Source of the DNA: Mesorhizobium sp. SARCC-RB16n
GTDB lineage: Bacteria > Pseudomonadota > Alphaproteobacteria > Rhizobiales > Rhizobiaceae
Direction of reading: 5' to 3'
Assembly (NCBI RefSeq): GCF_008520305.1
Contig: NZ_ML703263.1
Span: forward strand, 338,100 to 402,099
Length of the DNA stretch: 64,000 bases
Shown here: in pieces, positions 35,775-45,113 of the stretch
Layout of the letters: the number at the start of each line of letters is the position of its first letter
Position numbering within the stretch: the stretch's first letter is position 1
Made by a program: the position numbers and the translations under genes
The notes under the pieces: generated by a model
What the model was told of the DNA's origin: nothing
Seen by the model: only the letters and a program-made list of their open reading frames with translations
Database searches by the model: none

Positions 35775-37205
35775 TCAGCGCTTCTTCGCCCGACCGGCAA
35801 AGGGGTTATCGGACGTCCTCAACGCGATGCGGATCGGCACGCCCGGCATGTCGAAGGCTTCGCGCAGGCTGTTCGAGAGATAGCGGACGTAGCTTTGCGG
35901 CATCGCATCCGGCCGCGAACACTGGACCACGAAACCCGGCGGCCGCGTCTTGGCTTGGGTGACGTACTTGACCTTCAGCCGCCGCCCCGCCACGGCGGGC
36001 GGCGGATGATGCGTCAGTATGGCTTCGAGCCAGCGGTTGAGCTTGCCGGTCGAAACACGGCTGTTCCAGACCTTGTGCGTCTTCAGCACCGCATCCATCA
36101 GCTTGTCGAGGCCACGTCCGGTCTCGGCCGAGACCGGCACGGCCTGGATGCCGCGCGCCTGCGGCAAGAGCCGCTCGGTCTTCTCGCGCAGTTCGGCCAA
36201 CAGCTCCTGCGGGTTATCGATCAGGTCCCATTTGTTGAAGGCGATCACCGGCGCCCGGCCCTCGCGGATGATCAGGTCGGCAATCTGCAGATCCTGCTTC
36301 TCGAAGGGAATGGTGGCGTCGAGCACGATGATGACGATCTCGGCGAAGCGGATGGCGCGCAAGCCATCCTGCACCGACATCACTTCCAGCTTCTCGTGAA
36401 TCCTGGCCTTGCGGCGCATGCCGGCCGTGTCGAACAGTTTTATCCGGCGGCCGCGCCAGTCCCAGTCGACGGAAATGGAATCGCGGGTGATGCCGGCTTC
36501 CGGTCCGGTCAGCAGCCGTTCCTCGCCGATCAGGGCGTTGATCAGCGTCGATTTGCCGGCATTCGGCCGTCCGACGACGGCAATGCGCATCGGCTTGGTG
36601 TCGTCATAGGCCGGCTCGGCATCGGGATCGGCTATGTCCTCGCCGATCAGCACTTCGCCGGCGGCGGCTTCTTCGTCTTCGCCGTCTTGGTCTTCACCGA
36701 AAGCGCGCGCCTCGCCAAGCGCTTCGATCACGGCGTCGCGCAGGTCGGGCATGCCCTGGCCGTGCTCGGCCGAAACCGGGATCGGCTCGCCAAGCCCGAG
36801 CTCCCATGCTTCCAGCATGCCACCTTGCGCACCGCGCGCCTCGGCCTTGTTGGCGACCAGCACCACAGGCTTGCCGGATTTGCGCACGATCTCGGCAAAG
36901 GTCCTGTCATCGGGCAGCAGGCCGGACTTGGCGTCGACCGTGAAGAAGATCAAATCCGCCTCGCGGATGGCGATTTCGGTCTGCGCGCGCATGCGGCCCG
37001 GCAAGGTCGAAGCGCCGGCATCCTCAAAGCCCGCGGTGTCGATGACATCGAAATGCAGATCGTAAAGCTTGGCGGCATGGACGCGGCGGTCACGGGTGAC
37101 GCCCGGCGTGTCGTCGACAAGCGCCAGCTTCCTTCCCACCAGCCGATTGAAAAGAGTCGATTTGCCGACGTTAGGTCTGCCGATGATGGCGACTTTGAAG
37201 GTCAC
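35775..37205 (-). CDS. der: Ribosome-assembly GTPase Der (EngA)
   Basis: Essential GTPase that matures the 50S subunit. A 476-residue protein with two tandem GTPase domains (first P-loop GRPNVGKST at about 9-17; second GRPNAGKST near 215), G3 DTAG and G4 NKAE/NKWD motifs, an acidic insert between domains ([14 protein letters not shown]) and a C-terminal KH-like domain ([16 protein letters not shown]). The first GTPase domain has the normal switch VTRDRRV. It overlaps the preceding YfgM-like gene by 4 nt (ATGA), so the two are coupled. Confidence 0.97.
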   Translation of the reverse strand: MTFKVAIIGRPNVGKSTLFNRLVGRKLALVDDTPGVTRDRRVHAAKLYDLHFDVIDTAGFEDAGASTLPGRMRAQTEIAIREADLIFFTVDAKSGLLPDDRTFAEIVRKSGKPVVLVANKAEARGAQGGMLEAWELGLGEPIPVSAEHGQGMPDLRDAVIEALGEARAFGEDQDGEDEEAAAGEVLIGEDIADPDAEPAYDDTKPMRIAVVGRPNAGKSTLINALIGEERLLTGPEAGITRDSISVDWDWRGRRIKLFDTAGMRRKARIHEKLEVMSVQDGLRAIRFAEIVIIVLDATIPFEKQDLQIADLIIREGRAPVIAFNKWDLIDNPQELLAELREKTERLLPQARGIQAVPVSAETGRGLDKLMDAVLKTHKVWNSRVSTGKLNRWLEAILTHHPPPAVAGRRLKVKYVTQAKTRPPGFVVQCSRPDAMPQSYVRYLSNSLREAFDMPGVPIRIALRTSDNPFAGRAKKR

Positions 37206-37867
37206 GATGCACTGCCCGACCCGCGGATCAGTTCGGACATCAAGGTCGCCCGCTCGCGCGCGTTGCGCGGGGCGCCGTCATCGGAGGCGATCTGGTCGAA
37301 CAGTTTCAGCGCGTCCTGAGTCTTGCCTTCCTTCCAGGCCGCAAGCCCGAGCGCCTCGCGCGCGCTGTGGCGCAACGGATTGGTGTCCGACGTGAGCGCC
37401 TCGACGCGGCTCGACACATCGGCGAAGGAGCCGTGATCGACGAGCAGGAGCGCCGCCCTCAGCCGCGCCATGTCGCGCAGGCCCTGGGGAATGGCGGTAT
37501 CGGCGGCGACATCGTCGAAATCCTTGACGGCGGCATCGACGTCGCCCTTGTTGGCCTTGACGGTCGCGGCGCGCATGCGGGCGAGCAGCGGATAGGCGCC
37601 GTAGCCATCCTTTTCGAGTTGATCGAGCGCGGCCAGCGCGTCATCGCTCTTGCCATCATTGGCAAGCTTTAGCGCCTGCGAGAAGGCATCGCCGGAGCGG
37701 TTGGCGCGCGTCTCGTCCCAATAGCGATAGCCGACGACGGCGGCGGTGCCGAGCACCACGAGGACGGCAACCACAAGCAAGGCCGGGCCGAAACGGTCCC
37801 ACAGCTTCTGCGCCTGTTCGCGACGCATCTCGTCATTGACTTCACGGATAAAACTGTCGTCGGACAT
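37202..37867 (-). CDS. YfgM-like tetratricopeptide membrane protein
   Basis: A 221-residue inner-membrane protein: cytoplasmic basic start ([22 protein letters not shown]), one membrane helix ([23 protein letters not shown]) and a periplasmic TPR-like domain ([43 protein letters not shown]). This matches YfgM, which works near SecYEG and periplasmic chaperones, and the pairing upstream of der is also seen in E. coli (yfgM-bamB-der). bamB is absent here. ATG 37867 chosen over an adjacent upstream TTG. The 4-nt overlap with der means co-translation. Confidence 0.87.
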   Translation of the reverse strand: MSDDSFIREVNDEMRREQAQKLWDRFGPALLVVAVLVVLGTAAVVGYRYWDETRANRSGDAFSQALKLANDGKSDDALAALDQLEKDGYGAYPLLARMRAATVKANKGDVDAAVKDFDDVAADTAIPQGLRDMARLRAALLLVDHGSFADVSSRVEALTSDTNPLRHSAREALGLAAWKEGKTQDALKLFDQIASDDGAPRNARERATLMSELIRGSGSAS

Positions 37868-38047
37868 CAATCAAACCATTCCTGCCCCGGGCCGGGGCGG
37901 TTCTTGAGCCCGCGTTTTAGCGAAATTTTGTCGGCATGGAAGGGGTTCGAGCGGAAAATCGGCTGTTCCCGGGCCAAACCAACGAAAACACCAATCGCAC
38001 CGGCGCCACATTTGCGCGATAGCCGGCTTGCCGACCACCCGGAGCCC

Positions 38048-39067
38048 ATGAATTTGCCGATGCCTTGTTTGTCCCGCGTTGTTGCGTTCTCGCTTGCCTC
38101 GCTCGCCACCGCCGGCGCGGCCCTGGCCGATCCGCCCGCGCCACCAGCACCGGCAAGGCCGAAGCAGGTCGTCATCATCTCCTTCGACAGCGCGCGCGAC
38201 GTCTCGCAGTGGAAGCGCAGCAGGGCGCTGGCCCAGCGCACCGGCGCGCATTTCACTTATTTCCTGTCATGCGTCTTCCTGCTGTCGCCCGAGACACGCG
38301 GCCAATACACCGCGCCTGGCAAGAGCGCGGGCAAATCCAACATCGGCTTTGCCGCCTCCAGACAGGAAGTGGCCGAGCGGCTGGAACAGATCGGCCTCGC
38401 CGCCCATGAGGGCCACGACATCGCCAGCCACGCCTGCGGCCATTTCGACGGCAAGGACTGGACCAAGGCCGACTGGCTGCAAGAGTTCGCCTCCTTCGAC
38501 CACATTCTCGAGAATGCCTATGCAATCAACGGCATCGCGCCCGAACCCGAGGGCTGGCGTGATTTCGCGCGGCATGCGGTGGTGGGATTCCGGGCGCCGT
38601 ATCTGTCGACAAGCAAGGCGCTCTACGAGGCACTGCCGGCGGCCGGCTATCAGTTCGACGCCAGCGGCGTTTCAAAGGGCCCTGCCCTGCCGCCGACCAT
38701 CGGCGGCATCACCCGCTTTTCCTTGCCGCAAATCCCGGAAGGGCCGACCTCGCGGCCGGTGATCGCCATGGACTACAATCTCTATATCAGGCATTCCGGC
38801 GGCTTCGAGCGGCCGAGCGAGGCCGGCGAGTTCGCCGACCGGACCTATCAGGCGTTTCGCGCTGCCTTCGACGCACAATATCAGGGCAAGCGCATTCCGC
38901 TGGAACTCGGCTTCCACTTCACGCTGATGAATGACGGCGCCTACTGGAACGCGCTGGAACGCTTTGCCGGCGAGGTCTGCGTCAAATCAGATGTCGAATG
39001 CATCAGTTTTCGCGACTATGTTTCGCGGCGGGGTGGCGGCCAGAAGCAGGCGACAGTTGGCGGTTGA
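38048..39067 (+). CDS. Exported polysaccharide-deacetylase-like protein
   Basis: A 339-residue protein with signal peptide (NLPMPCLSRVVAFSLASLATAGAALA) then a Pro-rich linker. Features of the NodB/CE4 fold: a first strand ISFDSARDV, HEGHDIASHACGH with the HxxxH metal pair, and GFRAPYLS, the RxPY motif. In the usual first motif (TFDD) the second Asp is replaced by Ser here (FDS), so metal binding or activity may differ. The start ATG follows GGAGCCC (tight spacing). Possible role: peptidoglycan or exopolysaccharide modification. It is divergent from the YfgM-like gene over 180 bp without another gene. Confidence 0.75.
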   Translation: MNLPMPCLSRVVAFSLASLATAGAALADPPAPPAPARPKQVVIISFDSARDVSQWKRSRALAQRTGAHFTYFLSCVFLLSPETRGQYTAPGKSAGKSNIGFAASRQEVAERLEQIGLAAHEGHDIASHACGHFDGKDWTKADWLQEFASFDHILENAYAINGIAPEPEGWRDFARHAVVGFRAPYLSTSKALYEALPAAGYQFDASGVSKGPALPPTIGGITRFSLPQIPEGPTSRPVIAMDYNLYIRHSGGFERPSEAGEFADRTYQAFRAAFDAQYQGKRIPLELGFHFTLMNDGAYWNALERFAGEVCVKSDVECISFRDYVSRRGGGQKQATVGG

Positions 39068-39093
39068 ACCGCCAACCACTGATCCCTCTTCTG

Positions 39094-40356
39094 TTAAGCA
39101 GGGTCGGACTGCTGAGCGTGACGTTCAATAAAGCGGCGATCTATGCTGGGAAGCGGCTCGCCATCCAAAGTCGCTTCAAAAGCGCGCAAGCGTTTATATA
39201 TGGACGTCAGCACGACGATCTCGCTCCAAGAATTGACGAGGTATTGGAACGAAGAACGGACCTGATCAAATGAGTTAAGGATTTGATTAAGCGCTCCAAG
39301 CTTAATTTTCCCCGCCACCATCGTAGGAACAAGGACGATATACGGAAATATATTGTCGATCTGCAGATAAAATATTCTGGCGATGTTAAAGTATACATAG
39401 TTGAAATATAGCCTAAAATAATTCTTTCGAACGCTAGCGAATAGCTCCCTGACAGTCTGCGGCTGTGCACGATTTGCATCGTCCTCACCATAAACAAGTT
39501 CCTTGCGGTAAGCGGCCTCGACACGCTGATTCCGAAACTCGAGCCCTGGCAACTTAATGCCAACCAGCCAAAGGAAAGTAGTGCCGAAAATCGACCACAG
39601 TATCGCAACCACTACAAGTGAGTGCGGCACCTCACCCACAAGAGGGAGTTCCGTGACAACCGCAGAAAATCGCATCAGAAGCGGCAGGAATGCGATCAAT
39701 GTCATGATCGAACTTACCAGACTAACTCCCAGACCCTCCATCATGTTGGAAAACCGCATCGTGTCATCCTGGACGCGTTGCGATGCACCTTCGATATGGC
39801 GCAGCCTGCTCCAATTGGCCATGTAGTAATCATTCATTGCGGTGCGCCAGCGGAAGATCCAATGACTAACGAAGAATCTATTGAGGACCCCCACCGTAAC
39901 TGCCAAAAGCGCTATCCACGTAATCGTGAGAAGCTGCGAGTAGAAATCCCATGGAGTCGTAGAAAATGGGGTACCGAGCGCCTTTTGGATCAAATCATAG
40001 AACGGGCCATACCAATCGTTGAAAGCGACGCTTACCTGAACCTGATAATAAATCACAAAAAGAATTAGAGACGACCCAAGAATGGACCAATTCTGCCACG
40101 GGTGGGGCCGGTACCAGGCCCAAAATCCGTAGAAAACGATAACCACCAAGGAAAAATACACATAAAACCAAAGAAACGGCTTCGACCAGAAAACCGACAC
40201 GCCCACGATCTTCGCGACATCAGGAGCATTGGGTGGCAACCCAAAAAAAGCGCCGATCTGTTCGCCACCAAAGAACCAGAACAGGATCGCCGCAAGGCTC
40301 CAGATGGCGGCCGAAGAGAAGAAGAGCTTCGGCTGCGGGAAGAAGGATACGAACAC
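39094..40356 (-). CDS. bacA: BacA/SbmA family peptide transporter
   Basis: A 420-residue inner-membrane protein of the SbmA/BacA family (PF05992), which imports antimicrobial peptides and, in Sinorhizobium, protects bacteroids from plant NCR peptides and is needed for very-long-chain fatty acid modification of lipid A. Sequence features: [30 protein letters not shown] start, [13 protein letters not shown], the family segments [29 protein letters not shown], and a long membrane-rich body. The GTG start and the first ~33 codons have normal GC-ending codons; the rest is clearly AT-richer than all neighbours, a sign of transfer or recombination. In Mesorhizobium-Lotus symbiosis BacA is reported as not essential. 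Confidence 0.9.
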   Translation of the reverse strand: MFVSFFPQPKLFFSSAAIWSLAAILFWFFGGEQIGAFFGLPPNAPDVAKIVGVSVFWSKPFLWFYVYFSLVVIVFYGFWAWYRPHPWQNWSILGSSLILFVIYYQVQVSVAFNDWYGPFYDLIQKALGTPFSTTPWDFYSQLLTITWIALLAVTVGVLNRFFVSHWIFRWRTAMNDYYMANWSRLRHIEGASQRVQDDTMRFSNMMEGLGVSLVSSIMTLIAFLPLLMRFSAVVTELPLVGEVPHSLVVVAILWSIFGTTFLWLVGIKLPGLEFRNQRVEAAYRKELVYGEDDANRAQPQTVRELFASVRKNYFRLYFNYVYFNIARIFYLQIDNIFPYIVLVPTMVAGKIKLGALNQILNSFDQVRSSFQYLVNSWSEIVVLTSIYKRLRAFEATLDGEPLPSIDRRFIERHAQQSDPA

Positions 40357-40470
40357 TGTGGCGAATTCCTCGATCTATGCGCAAATCAGGTGGGTTCGGC
40401 GGGCATAAGGTCACACATTAGGGGGAAAGAAAATGCCTGCCCGATCTAAGGCGCAGAGCAAGACCACAAA

Positions 40471-41631
40471 TCATGGCGATTTTGGCGCGGCCGACCATGT
40501 GACGGCGCCGGAGACGACCAGGACGGCGGCGGCGACGATGGAGGCGAGGAAGAAATCGCCCGACGCCTGGGCCAGAAGCCCGGCCGCGATCGGGCCGATG
40601 ATCTGGCCAAGACCGAAGGAAGCGGTCATCAAGGCAAAGACGCGCCGCGGTGACTTCGGCGCCTGCTGCCGTGCGGCCTGCAGGCCAAGTGCCGTGATGG
40701 CAATGAAGGTGCCGCCGAGCAGCACGCCGCCAAGCAGCGGCCCCGTACGCCCGCCGGCGGCGACGCTCGCGGTAACGCCGACAACTTCGACGAAGCATCC
40801 CAAGGCATAGGCGGCATAGAGCCCGATCCGCGCCGCTATCTTCTGCCACAGCCAGACCGAAGGGAAACCGGCAAGGCCGGCAACCATCCAAACCACGGCC
40901 TCGAAGACACGGCTGCCGCCGCCTTGCCGGACGATGGCGACGAGGAAGGTCGCCGTCACCACATAGCCGAAACCGAACAGGCCATAGGCGACGATCACCT
41001 TCATCAGCGGCCGGTCTTTCGGCAGCGCCGGTTCACGGCGGGCTTCGCCATTGGTGAGCGGACCCTGGTTCGCCAGCAGCGCCACGGCTACGAAGCCGCA
41101 AGCCGAAATCGCACCCGACCACAGCCAGCCCTGCGCCCAACCGGCGTGCTCGGTAACCAGCACGGCCATCATCGCCGCCGATATCGCGATGCCGAGGCCG
41201 ACGCCGCCGAAATGCCATGCCTGCAGGTCGCCGCGCCCGGCCGCCGCGATATAGCTGAAAACGATGCTGGCCATGAACACCATGACGAAGGCGCTGGCCA
41301 GGCCGGCCAGAAAACGAATGGCGAGAAAGGCGCCCATGGCGTCGGTCAGCCCCATCAGGGCGGCCAGCACGGCGCTGGCAGCAAGCGCGCCCAGCATCAG
41401 CAAACGCTCGCGTCCATGCGCCCAGTTGCCCGCCGCCACCAACGCGCCGACGAGGTAGCCGAGATAGTTGGCCGAGGCGATCCAGCCGGCATCCGCCGGC
41501 GACAGATGCAGTTCCTCCATCATGCCGGGCAGGATCGGCGTGTAGACGAAGCGGCCGATGCCCATGGCGACGGCCATGGCGATCATGCCGGCGAAGGCGC
41601 AGCGAAGCGCTGTCGATGGGGCCGAGTTCAT
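40471..41631 (-). CDS. YbfB/YjiJ-family MFS transporter
   Basis: A 386-residue membrane protein with about 12 helices, recognised by FAGMIAMAVAMGIGRFVYTPILPGM at the N-terminus, SANYLGYLVGAL, and GLGIAISAAMM. The family has no firmly known substrate and is treated as a putative exporter. Start ATG at 41631 gives the standard N-terminus; there is no good ribosome site, and a frame 1 ORF runs in from upstream. It may be in the unit transcribed from the divergent region at 41.98 kb, under control of the LysR next to it. Confidence 0.82.
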   Translation of the reverse strand: MNSAPSTALRCAFAGMIAMAVAMGIGRFVYTPILPGMMEELHLSPADAGWIASANYLGYLVGALVAAGNWAHGRERLLMLGALAASAVLAALMGLTDAMGAFLAIRFLAGLASAFVMVFMASIVFSYIAAAGRGDLQAWHFGGVGLGIAISAAMMAVLVTEHAGWAQGWLWSGAISACGFVAVALLANQGPLTNGEARREPALPKDRPLMKVIVAYGLFGFGYVVTATFLVAIVRQGGGSRVFEAVVWMVAGLAGFPSVWLWQKIAARIGLYAAYALGCFVEVVGVTASVAAGGRTGPLLGGVLLGGTFIAITALGLQAARQQAPKSPRRVFALMTASFGLGQIIGPIAAGLLAQASGDFFLASIVAAAVLVVSGAVTWSAAPKSP

Positions 41632-41632
41632 T

Positions 41633-41974
41633 GCAGTGCACAATAAATGCGCTGGCGGGTGAAACAATCCGCCTTGTGTTGGCCAGTGCCCGGATCGCGC
41701 GCTCAGCAGCGCCGCCGAAACCGGCGTTTAGTGAAACGGTCTCATGCACGGTCCGGCGCGCCGTCAACCGGAACGGCACATCACCGAGTTCGCGCTCCGA
41801 CATCGCGTCCAGCGCGGGATGCGCGAGCGGATCGGTCAGCCACCTCGGCGTCTCTATGTCGGTGCGGGCGTCATCCGACGAAGTGGTGAACAGGGCTTTC
41901 AGCGACGACAGCATGCTCAGCATTTCCGGCTCCGCGGGTCTGGCTCCCATCGATAAAGTCCGCCGTTTCGCCAT
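41633..41974 (-). CDS. Small hypothetical ORF upstream of the MFS gene, 3' end uncertain
   Basis: Codons are GC-ending and the translation begins MAKRRTLSMGARPAEPE, then LSSLKALFTTSSDDARTD, RWLTDPLAHPALDAM and SERELGDVPF. The DPL-HP-M-REL-D-PF pattern resembles small rhizobial regulatory-type proteins (DUF1127-like context). ATG codons at 41974 and 41923 fit. The frame then has no stop until 41033, deep inside the MFS gene in another frame, so either it ends by a frameshift (a TGA in the next frame occurs at 41766-41764, just after VPFR) or it truly reads through. The end given is arbitrary. Divergent, 45 bp from the LysR start. Confidence 0.4.
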
Positions 41975-41983
41975 CTCTTTCAA

Positions 41984-42019
41984 TTGAGATTTCGGCCGGA
42001 ACGGTTTAGAAAATCTCAA
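41984..42019. promoter_or_regulatory. Perfect inverted repeat abutting the lysR start, probable LysR operator
   Basis: TTGAGATTT (41984-41992) and AAATCTCAA (42011-42019), an 18-bp spacer, ending one base before the lysR ATG (42020) and 9 bp after the divergent ATG (41974). A perfect 9-bp arm palindrome in a 45-bp divergent interval is what a LysR autoregulatory and divergent-gene operator looks like. Confidence 0.62.
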
Positions 42020-43009
42020 ATGGCCATGCTCAACCGCGTTCATCTCAACGGCCTTCGCGCCGTGGAAACCGTCGCCCGTCTCGGCTCGCTCGCGACCGCC
42101 GCCAGCGAACTCAATGTTTCCGTCAGCGCCGTCAGCCAGCAGATCAGCCGCACCGAAAAACAGCTCGGCCAGGCACTGTTCGAGCGCACGACAAGCGGTC
42201 TCGTGCCGACCGAATTCGGCACCATCTTCGCGGCCCGCCTTGGCGCTGGATTTCGCGAGCTTGCCCAAGCCGTGGCACTGGCCGACGAGGCGACCCAATG
42301 CACATTGGTCGTTTCGGCGGCACCTGCCTTTGCCTCCAAATGGCTGCTGCCACGGCTGTCGCGGCACTTCGACCGGCACCCCAACGTGCTGCTGCGTATC
42401 GACGCCTCAGTGCGGCTGGCCAATCTCGATCATTCCGACATCGACATTGCCATCCGGCTTGGGGACGGCAAATGGCCGGGGAAGGCGGAACTGCTTCTGG
42501 CGCAGGAAGTCTTTCCGGTCTGCGCGCCTGGCATTGCAAGAAAACTGACGTCGATCGGCGACCTTGCGCGGACCTGCGCCATCACCGACGAGCGGGCGAT
42601 GATCAATTGGGAGAGCTGGTTCGCGGCAGCCGGCGTTCAATCCGTCACCTTCCAGAAAGGCGCGCGCTTCACCGACCCGATGCTGTGCCTGGAATCGGCG
42701 ATCGCCGGCCATGGCGTGATGCTGGGCTGGCAATTGCTGACCGCCGACGCGCTGGCCGATGGGCGGCTGGTGGCGCCGTTCGGAATCCGCGCCCAGAGCG
42801 GGCTCGGCTACTGGCTGGTGACCTCCGCCACCAAGGCCGAAAGCCGCAAGGTTCGGGACTTCAAGGCCTGGATCAAGGAAGAGATCGCGGCGACGATGGC
42901 GCAGTTCGGATCGTTGGCCGCGGAGCCCGGCGGCGCGATCGCGGTGGAAAGCACCGCGGCACCGGTCTATGTTCAATCAGATATCCCATTACGACAGGCA
43001 GGATCATGA
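42020..43009 (+). CDS. LysR-family (GcvA-like) transcriptional regulator
   Basis: A 329-residue LysR protein. HTH region is LNGLRAVETVARLGSLATAASELN then VSVSAVSQQISRTEKQLG, resembling GcvA; effector domain begins near LVVSAAPAFASKWLLPRL. The ATG 42020 is directly after the palindrome, and an in-frame upstream start would run into it. The last 20 residues include a Val/Ala-rich tail. It overlaps the M29 aminopeptidase start by 4 nt (ATGA), so these are co-translated. It likely controls the divergent small ORF and MFS gene. Confidence 0.92.
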   Translation: MAMLNRVHLNGLRAVETVARLGSLATAASELNVSVSAVSQQISRTEKQLGQALFERTTSGLVPTEFGTIFAARLGAGFRELAQAVALADEATQCTLVVSAAPAFASKWLLPRLSRHFDRHPNVLLRIDASVRLANLDHSDIDIAIRLGDGKWPGKAELLLAQEVFPVCAPGIARKLTSIGDLARTCAITDERAMINWESWFAAAGVQSVTFQKGARFTDPMLCLESAIAGHGVMLGWQLLTADALADGRLVAPFGIRAQSGLGYWLVTSATKAESRKVRDFKAWIKEEIAATMAQFGSLAAEPGGAIAVESTAAPVYVQSDIPLRQAGS

Positions 43010-44271
43010 CCACACATTCGCGCGGCGTTTCCGCAACGATCGACCCGGTGAAGCTCGACAGGCTGGCGGAAGTCGCCATCAAGGTCGGGCTGCAATTGCA
43101 GCCCGGACAGGACCTGGTGCTGACCTCCTCGATCGCGGCGCTGCCGCTGACCAGGCGCATCGTCGAGCATGCCTACAAGGCCGGCGCGGGATTGGTGACG
43201 CCGATCTTCAACGATGACGAGATGACGCTGGCGCGCTACCGCTTCGGCGCCGATGCCGGCTTCGACCGCGCCGCCGGCTGGCTCTATGAAGGCATGGCGA
43301 AGGCCTTTTCCAACAATGCGGCGAGGCTCGCCGTGCGCGGCGAGGATCCCTCGCTGTTGTCGGCGCAGGATCCGGCGAAGGTGGCGCGCGCCAACAAGGC
43401 CAATTCGATGGCTTACCGGCCGGCGCTGGAGAAGATCACCGGATTCGACATCAACTGGAACATCGTCGCCTATCCGGACCTGGCCTGGGCCAGGCAGGTT
43501 TTCCCCGGCGATGCCGACGACATGGCGGTGGCGAAGCTCGCCGATGCCATCTTCGCCGCCTCGCGGGTGGATGTGGAGGATCCGATCGGCAACTGGAAGG
43601 CGCACAATGCAGCGTTGCGCGGTCGCACCGAATGGCTCAACGGCCATAATTTCCATGCACTGCATTTCACTGGACCAGGCACGGACCTGACAGTCGGGCT
43701 GGCGGACGGCCACGAGTGGATGGGCGGCGCCTCGACCGCCAAGAACGGCGTCACCTGCAACCCCAACATCCCGACCGAGGAGGTCTTCACCACGCCGCAT
43801 GCCAGGCGGGTCGAGGGCCACGTGTCGTCGACCAAGCCGTTGTCCTATCAGGGCACGCTGATCGACGACATCTCGGTGCGCTTCGAGGACGGCAGGATCG
43901 TCGAGGCCAAGGCTTCGAAAGGCGAGGACGTGCTGAAGAAAGTGCTCGACACCGACGAAGGCGCGCGTCGGCTGGGCGAAGTGGCGCTGGTGCCGCATTC
44001 CTCGCCGATCTCGGCCAGCGGCCTCTTGTTCTTCAACACGCTATTCGATGAAAACGCCGCCTGCCACATCGCACTCGGCCAATGCTATTCGAAATGCTTC
44101 GTCGACGGCGCCTCGCTAAGCCAGGACGAAATCGCGGCGCGCGGCGGCAACAAGAGCTTCATCCACATCGACTGGATGATCGGGTCGGACAAGATCGACA
44201 TTGACGGCGTGAACAAGGATGGCAGCCGCGTGCCGGTCATGCGCAAGGGCGAGTGGGCCCAAGGGCTCTAG
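43006..44271 (+). CDS. M29-family aminopeptidase
   Basis: A 421-residue metallo-aminopeptidase of the M29 (AmpS/PepS/aminopeptidase T) family. Recognisable: QLQPGQDLVLTSSIAALPLTRR, NIPTEEVFTTPH (E and H in the metal region), VFTTPHARRVEGHV, and HIDWMIGSDKIDIDGV with a catalytic-metal His/Asp near the end. Metal is typically Co2+ or Zn2+. It removes N-terminal residues from peptides in the cytoplasm. Overlap of 4 nt with the LysR gene. The DUF488 gene follows after 14 bp. Confidence 0.93.
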   Translation: MTTHSRGVSATIDPVKLDRLAEVAIKVGLQLQPGQDLVLTSSIAALPLTRRIVEHAYKAGAGLVTPIFNDDEMTLARYRFGADAGFDRAAGWLYEGMAKAFSNNAARLAVRGEDPSLLSAQDPAKVARANKANSMAYRPALEKITGFDINWNIVAYPDLAWARQVFPGDADDMAVAKLADAIFAASRVDVEDPIGNWKAHNAALRGRTEWLNGHNFHALHFTGPGTDLTVGLADGHEWMGGASTAKNGVTCNPNIPTEEVFTTPHARRVEGHVSSTKPLSYQGTLIDDISVRFEDGRIVEAKASKGEDVLKKVLDTDEGARRLGEVALVPHSSPISASGLLFFNTLFDENAACHIALGQCYSKCFVDGASLSQDEIAARGGNKSFIHIDWMIGSDKIDIDGVNKDGSRVPVMRKGEWAQGL

Positions 44272-44285
44272 CCGGCAGGGGTGTG

Positions 44286-44642
44286 ATGGCCCTCGATATC
44301 GCGGTCAAGCGCGTCTACGAAGCACCCGGGAAGGCCGATGGCCAGCGGGTGCTGGTGGATCGGATATGGCCGCGCGGCATCGCCAAGAAGGATGCGGCGC
44401 TGACGCTGTGGCTCAAGGAGATCGCGCCAAGCGACGAACTGCGCAAATGGTTCGGGCACGAGCCGGAGCGCTGGGCGGAGTTTCAGAAGCGCTATCGCGG
44501 CGAACTGGATGGGAATGAAAAGGCGGTGGCGCAACTGCGCGCCCTCCTCGGCGAGGGCAAGGTGACGCTGCTCTATGGCGCCCATGATGAAGCGCATAAC
44601 AACGCCGTGGCGCTGGCGGGGTATTTGCGAGCCCACGCGTAA
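44286..44642 (+). CDS. DUF488 family protein (YeaO-like)
   Basis: A 118-residue protein of the YeaO/DUF488 type: VKRVYEAPGKADGQRVLVDRIWPRG at the N-terminus, ELRKWFGHEP, RYRGEL and VTLLYGAHDEAHNNAVAL at the C-terminus. The family is uncharacterised. Start ATG is 14 bp after the M29 stop, so it is likely co-transcribed. Its stop is directly adjacent (0 bp) to that of the convergent YffB-like gene; no terminator sits between them, so opposing messages overlap. Confidence 0.82.
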   Translation: MALDIAVKRVYEAPGKADGQRVLVDRIWPRGIAKKDAALTLWLKEIAPSDELRKWFGHEPERWAEFQKRYRGELDGNEKAVAQLRALLGEGKVTLLYGAHDEAHNNAVALAGYLRAHA

Positions 44643-44996
44643 CTACTTCCCGCCAACCGCCCCCTCATAAACATCCGGTTTAAACCCGACGAGGATGCTG
44701 TCGCCGACTTCCAGCACCGGCCGCTTGATCATCGTCGGCCTGGCCAGCATCAGGGCCTTGGCTTTCTTCTCGTCGAGGCCTTGCTTTTCCGCCTCCGGCA
44801 GTTCGCGAAATGTCGTGCTGCCCTTGTTGAGCAGCTTTTCCCAGCCGACCTTGCCGACCCAGCCATTCAACCTGTCTGCCTCGATTCCTTCGGCGCGATA
44901 GTCGTGGAAACGATAGGGAACGTCACGGCTCTCCAGCCAGACGCGCGCCTTCTTGATCGTATCGCAGGTGGTGATGCCGTACATGGTGGTCGTCAA
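44643..44996 (-). CDS. ArsC/Spx-family protein, YffB-like
   Basis: A 117-residue thioredoxin-fold protein. The YffB hallmark is YGITTCDTIKKARVWLE with one Cys near residue 11, then YRFHDYRAEGI, the WEKLLNKGSTTFREL region and PTMIKRPVLEV containing the Arg. Proteins of this kind are glutathione-dependent reductases or unknown. TTG 44996 was chosen because AGAGGA sits 7 nt upstream (giving MTTTMYGI); an ATG 4 codons later lacks one. Stop-to-stop contact with the DUF488 gene. Confidence 0.83.
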   Translation of the reverse strand: MTTTMYGITTCDTIKKARVWLESRDVPYRFHDYRAEGIEADRLNGWVGKVGWEKLLNKGSTTFRELPEAEKQGLDEKKAKALMLARPTMIKRPVLEVGDSILVGFKPDVYEGAVGGK

Positions 44997-45113
44997 AGCG
45001 TGGTCCTCTGGCTGACAGTCGAATCCGCCCACAGCCTAAAACCACCCTTCCCGCTTTGCCAGCAAATCGTAGGCGCGAAGTGGGCCGGAAGCCGATCGTT
45101 CCGGCCCGGTAGC

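Noticed and set aside
35895-37319. 474-codon plus-strand ORF opposite der
   Set aside because: Antisense shadow of der with no recognisable domain and no ribosome site.
41033-42379. The full 448-codon minus-strand ORF as one protein
   Set aside because: Its right part is antisense to the LysR gene and its left part is out of frame with the clear MFS transporter; only the middle segment shows coding signs.
45082-45107. GGGCCGGAA/TTCCGGCCC hairpin as a rho-independent terminator
   Set aside because: No T tract on either side; kept only as a remark in the SnoaL entry.
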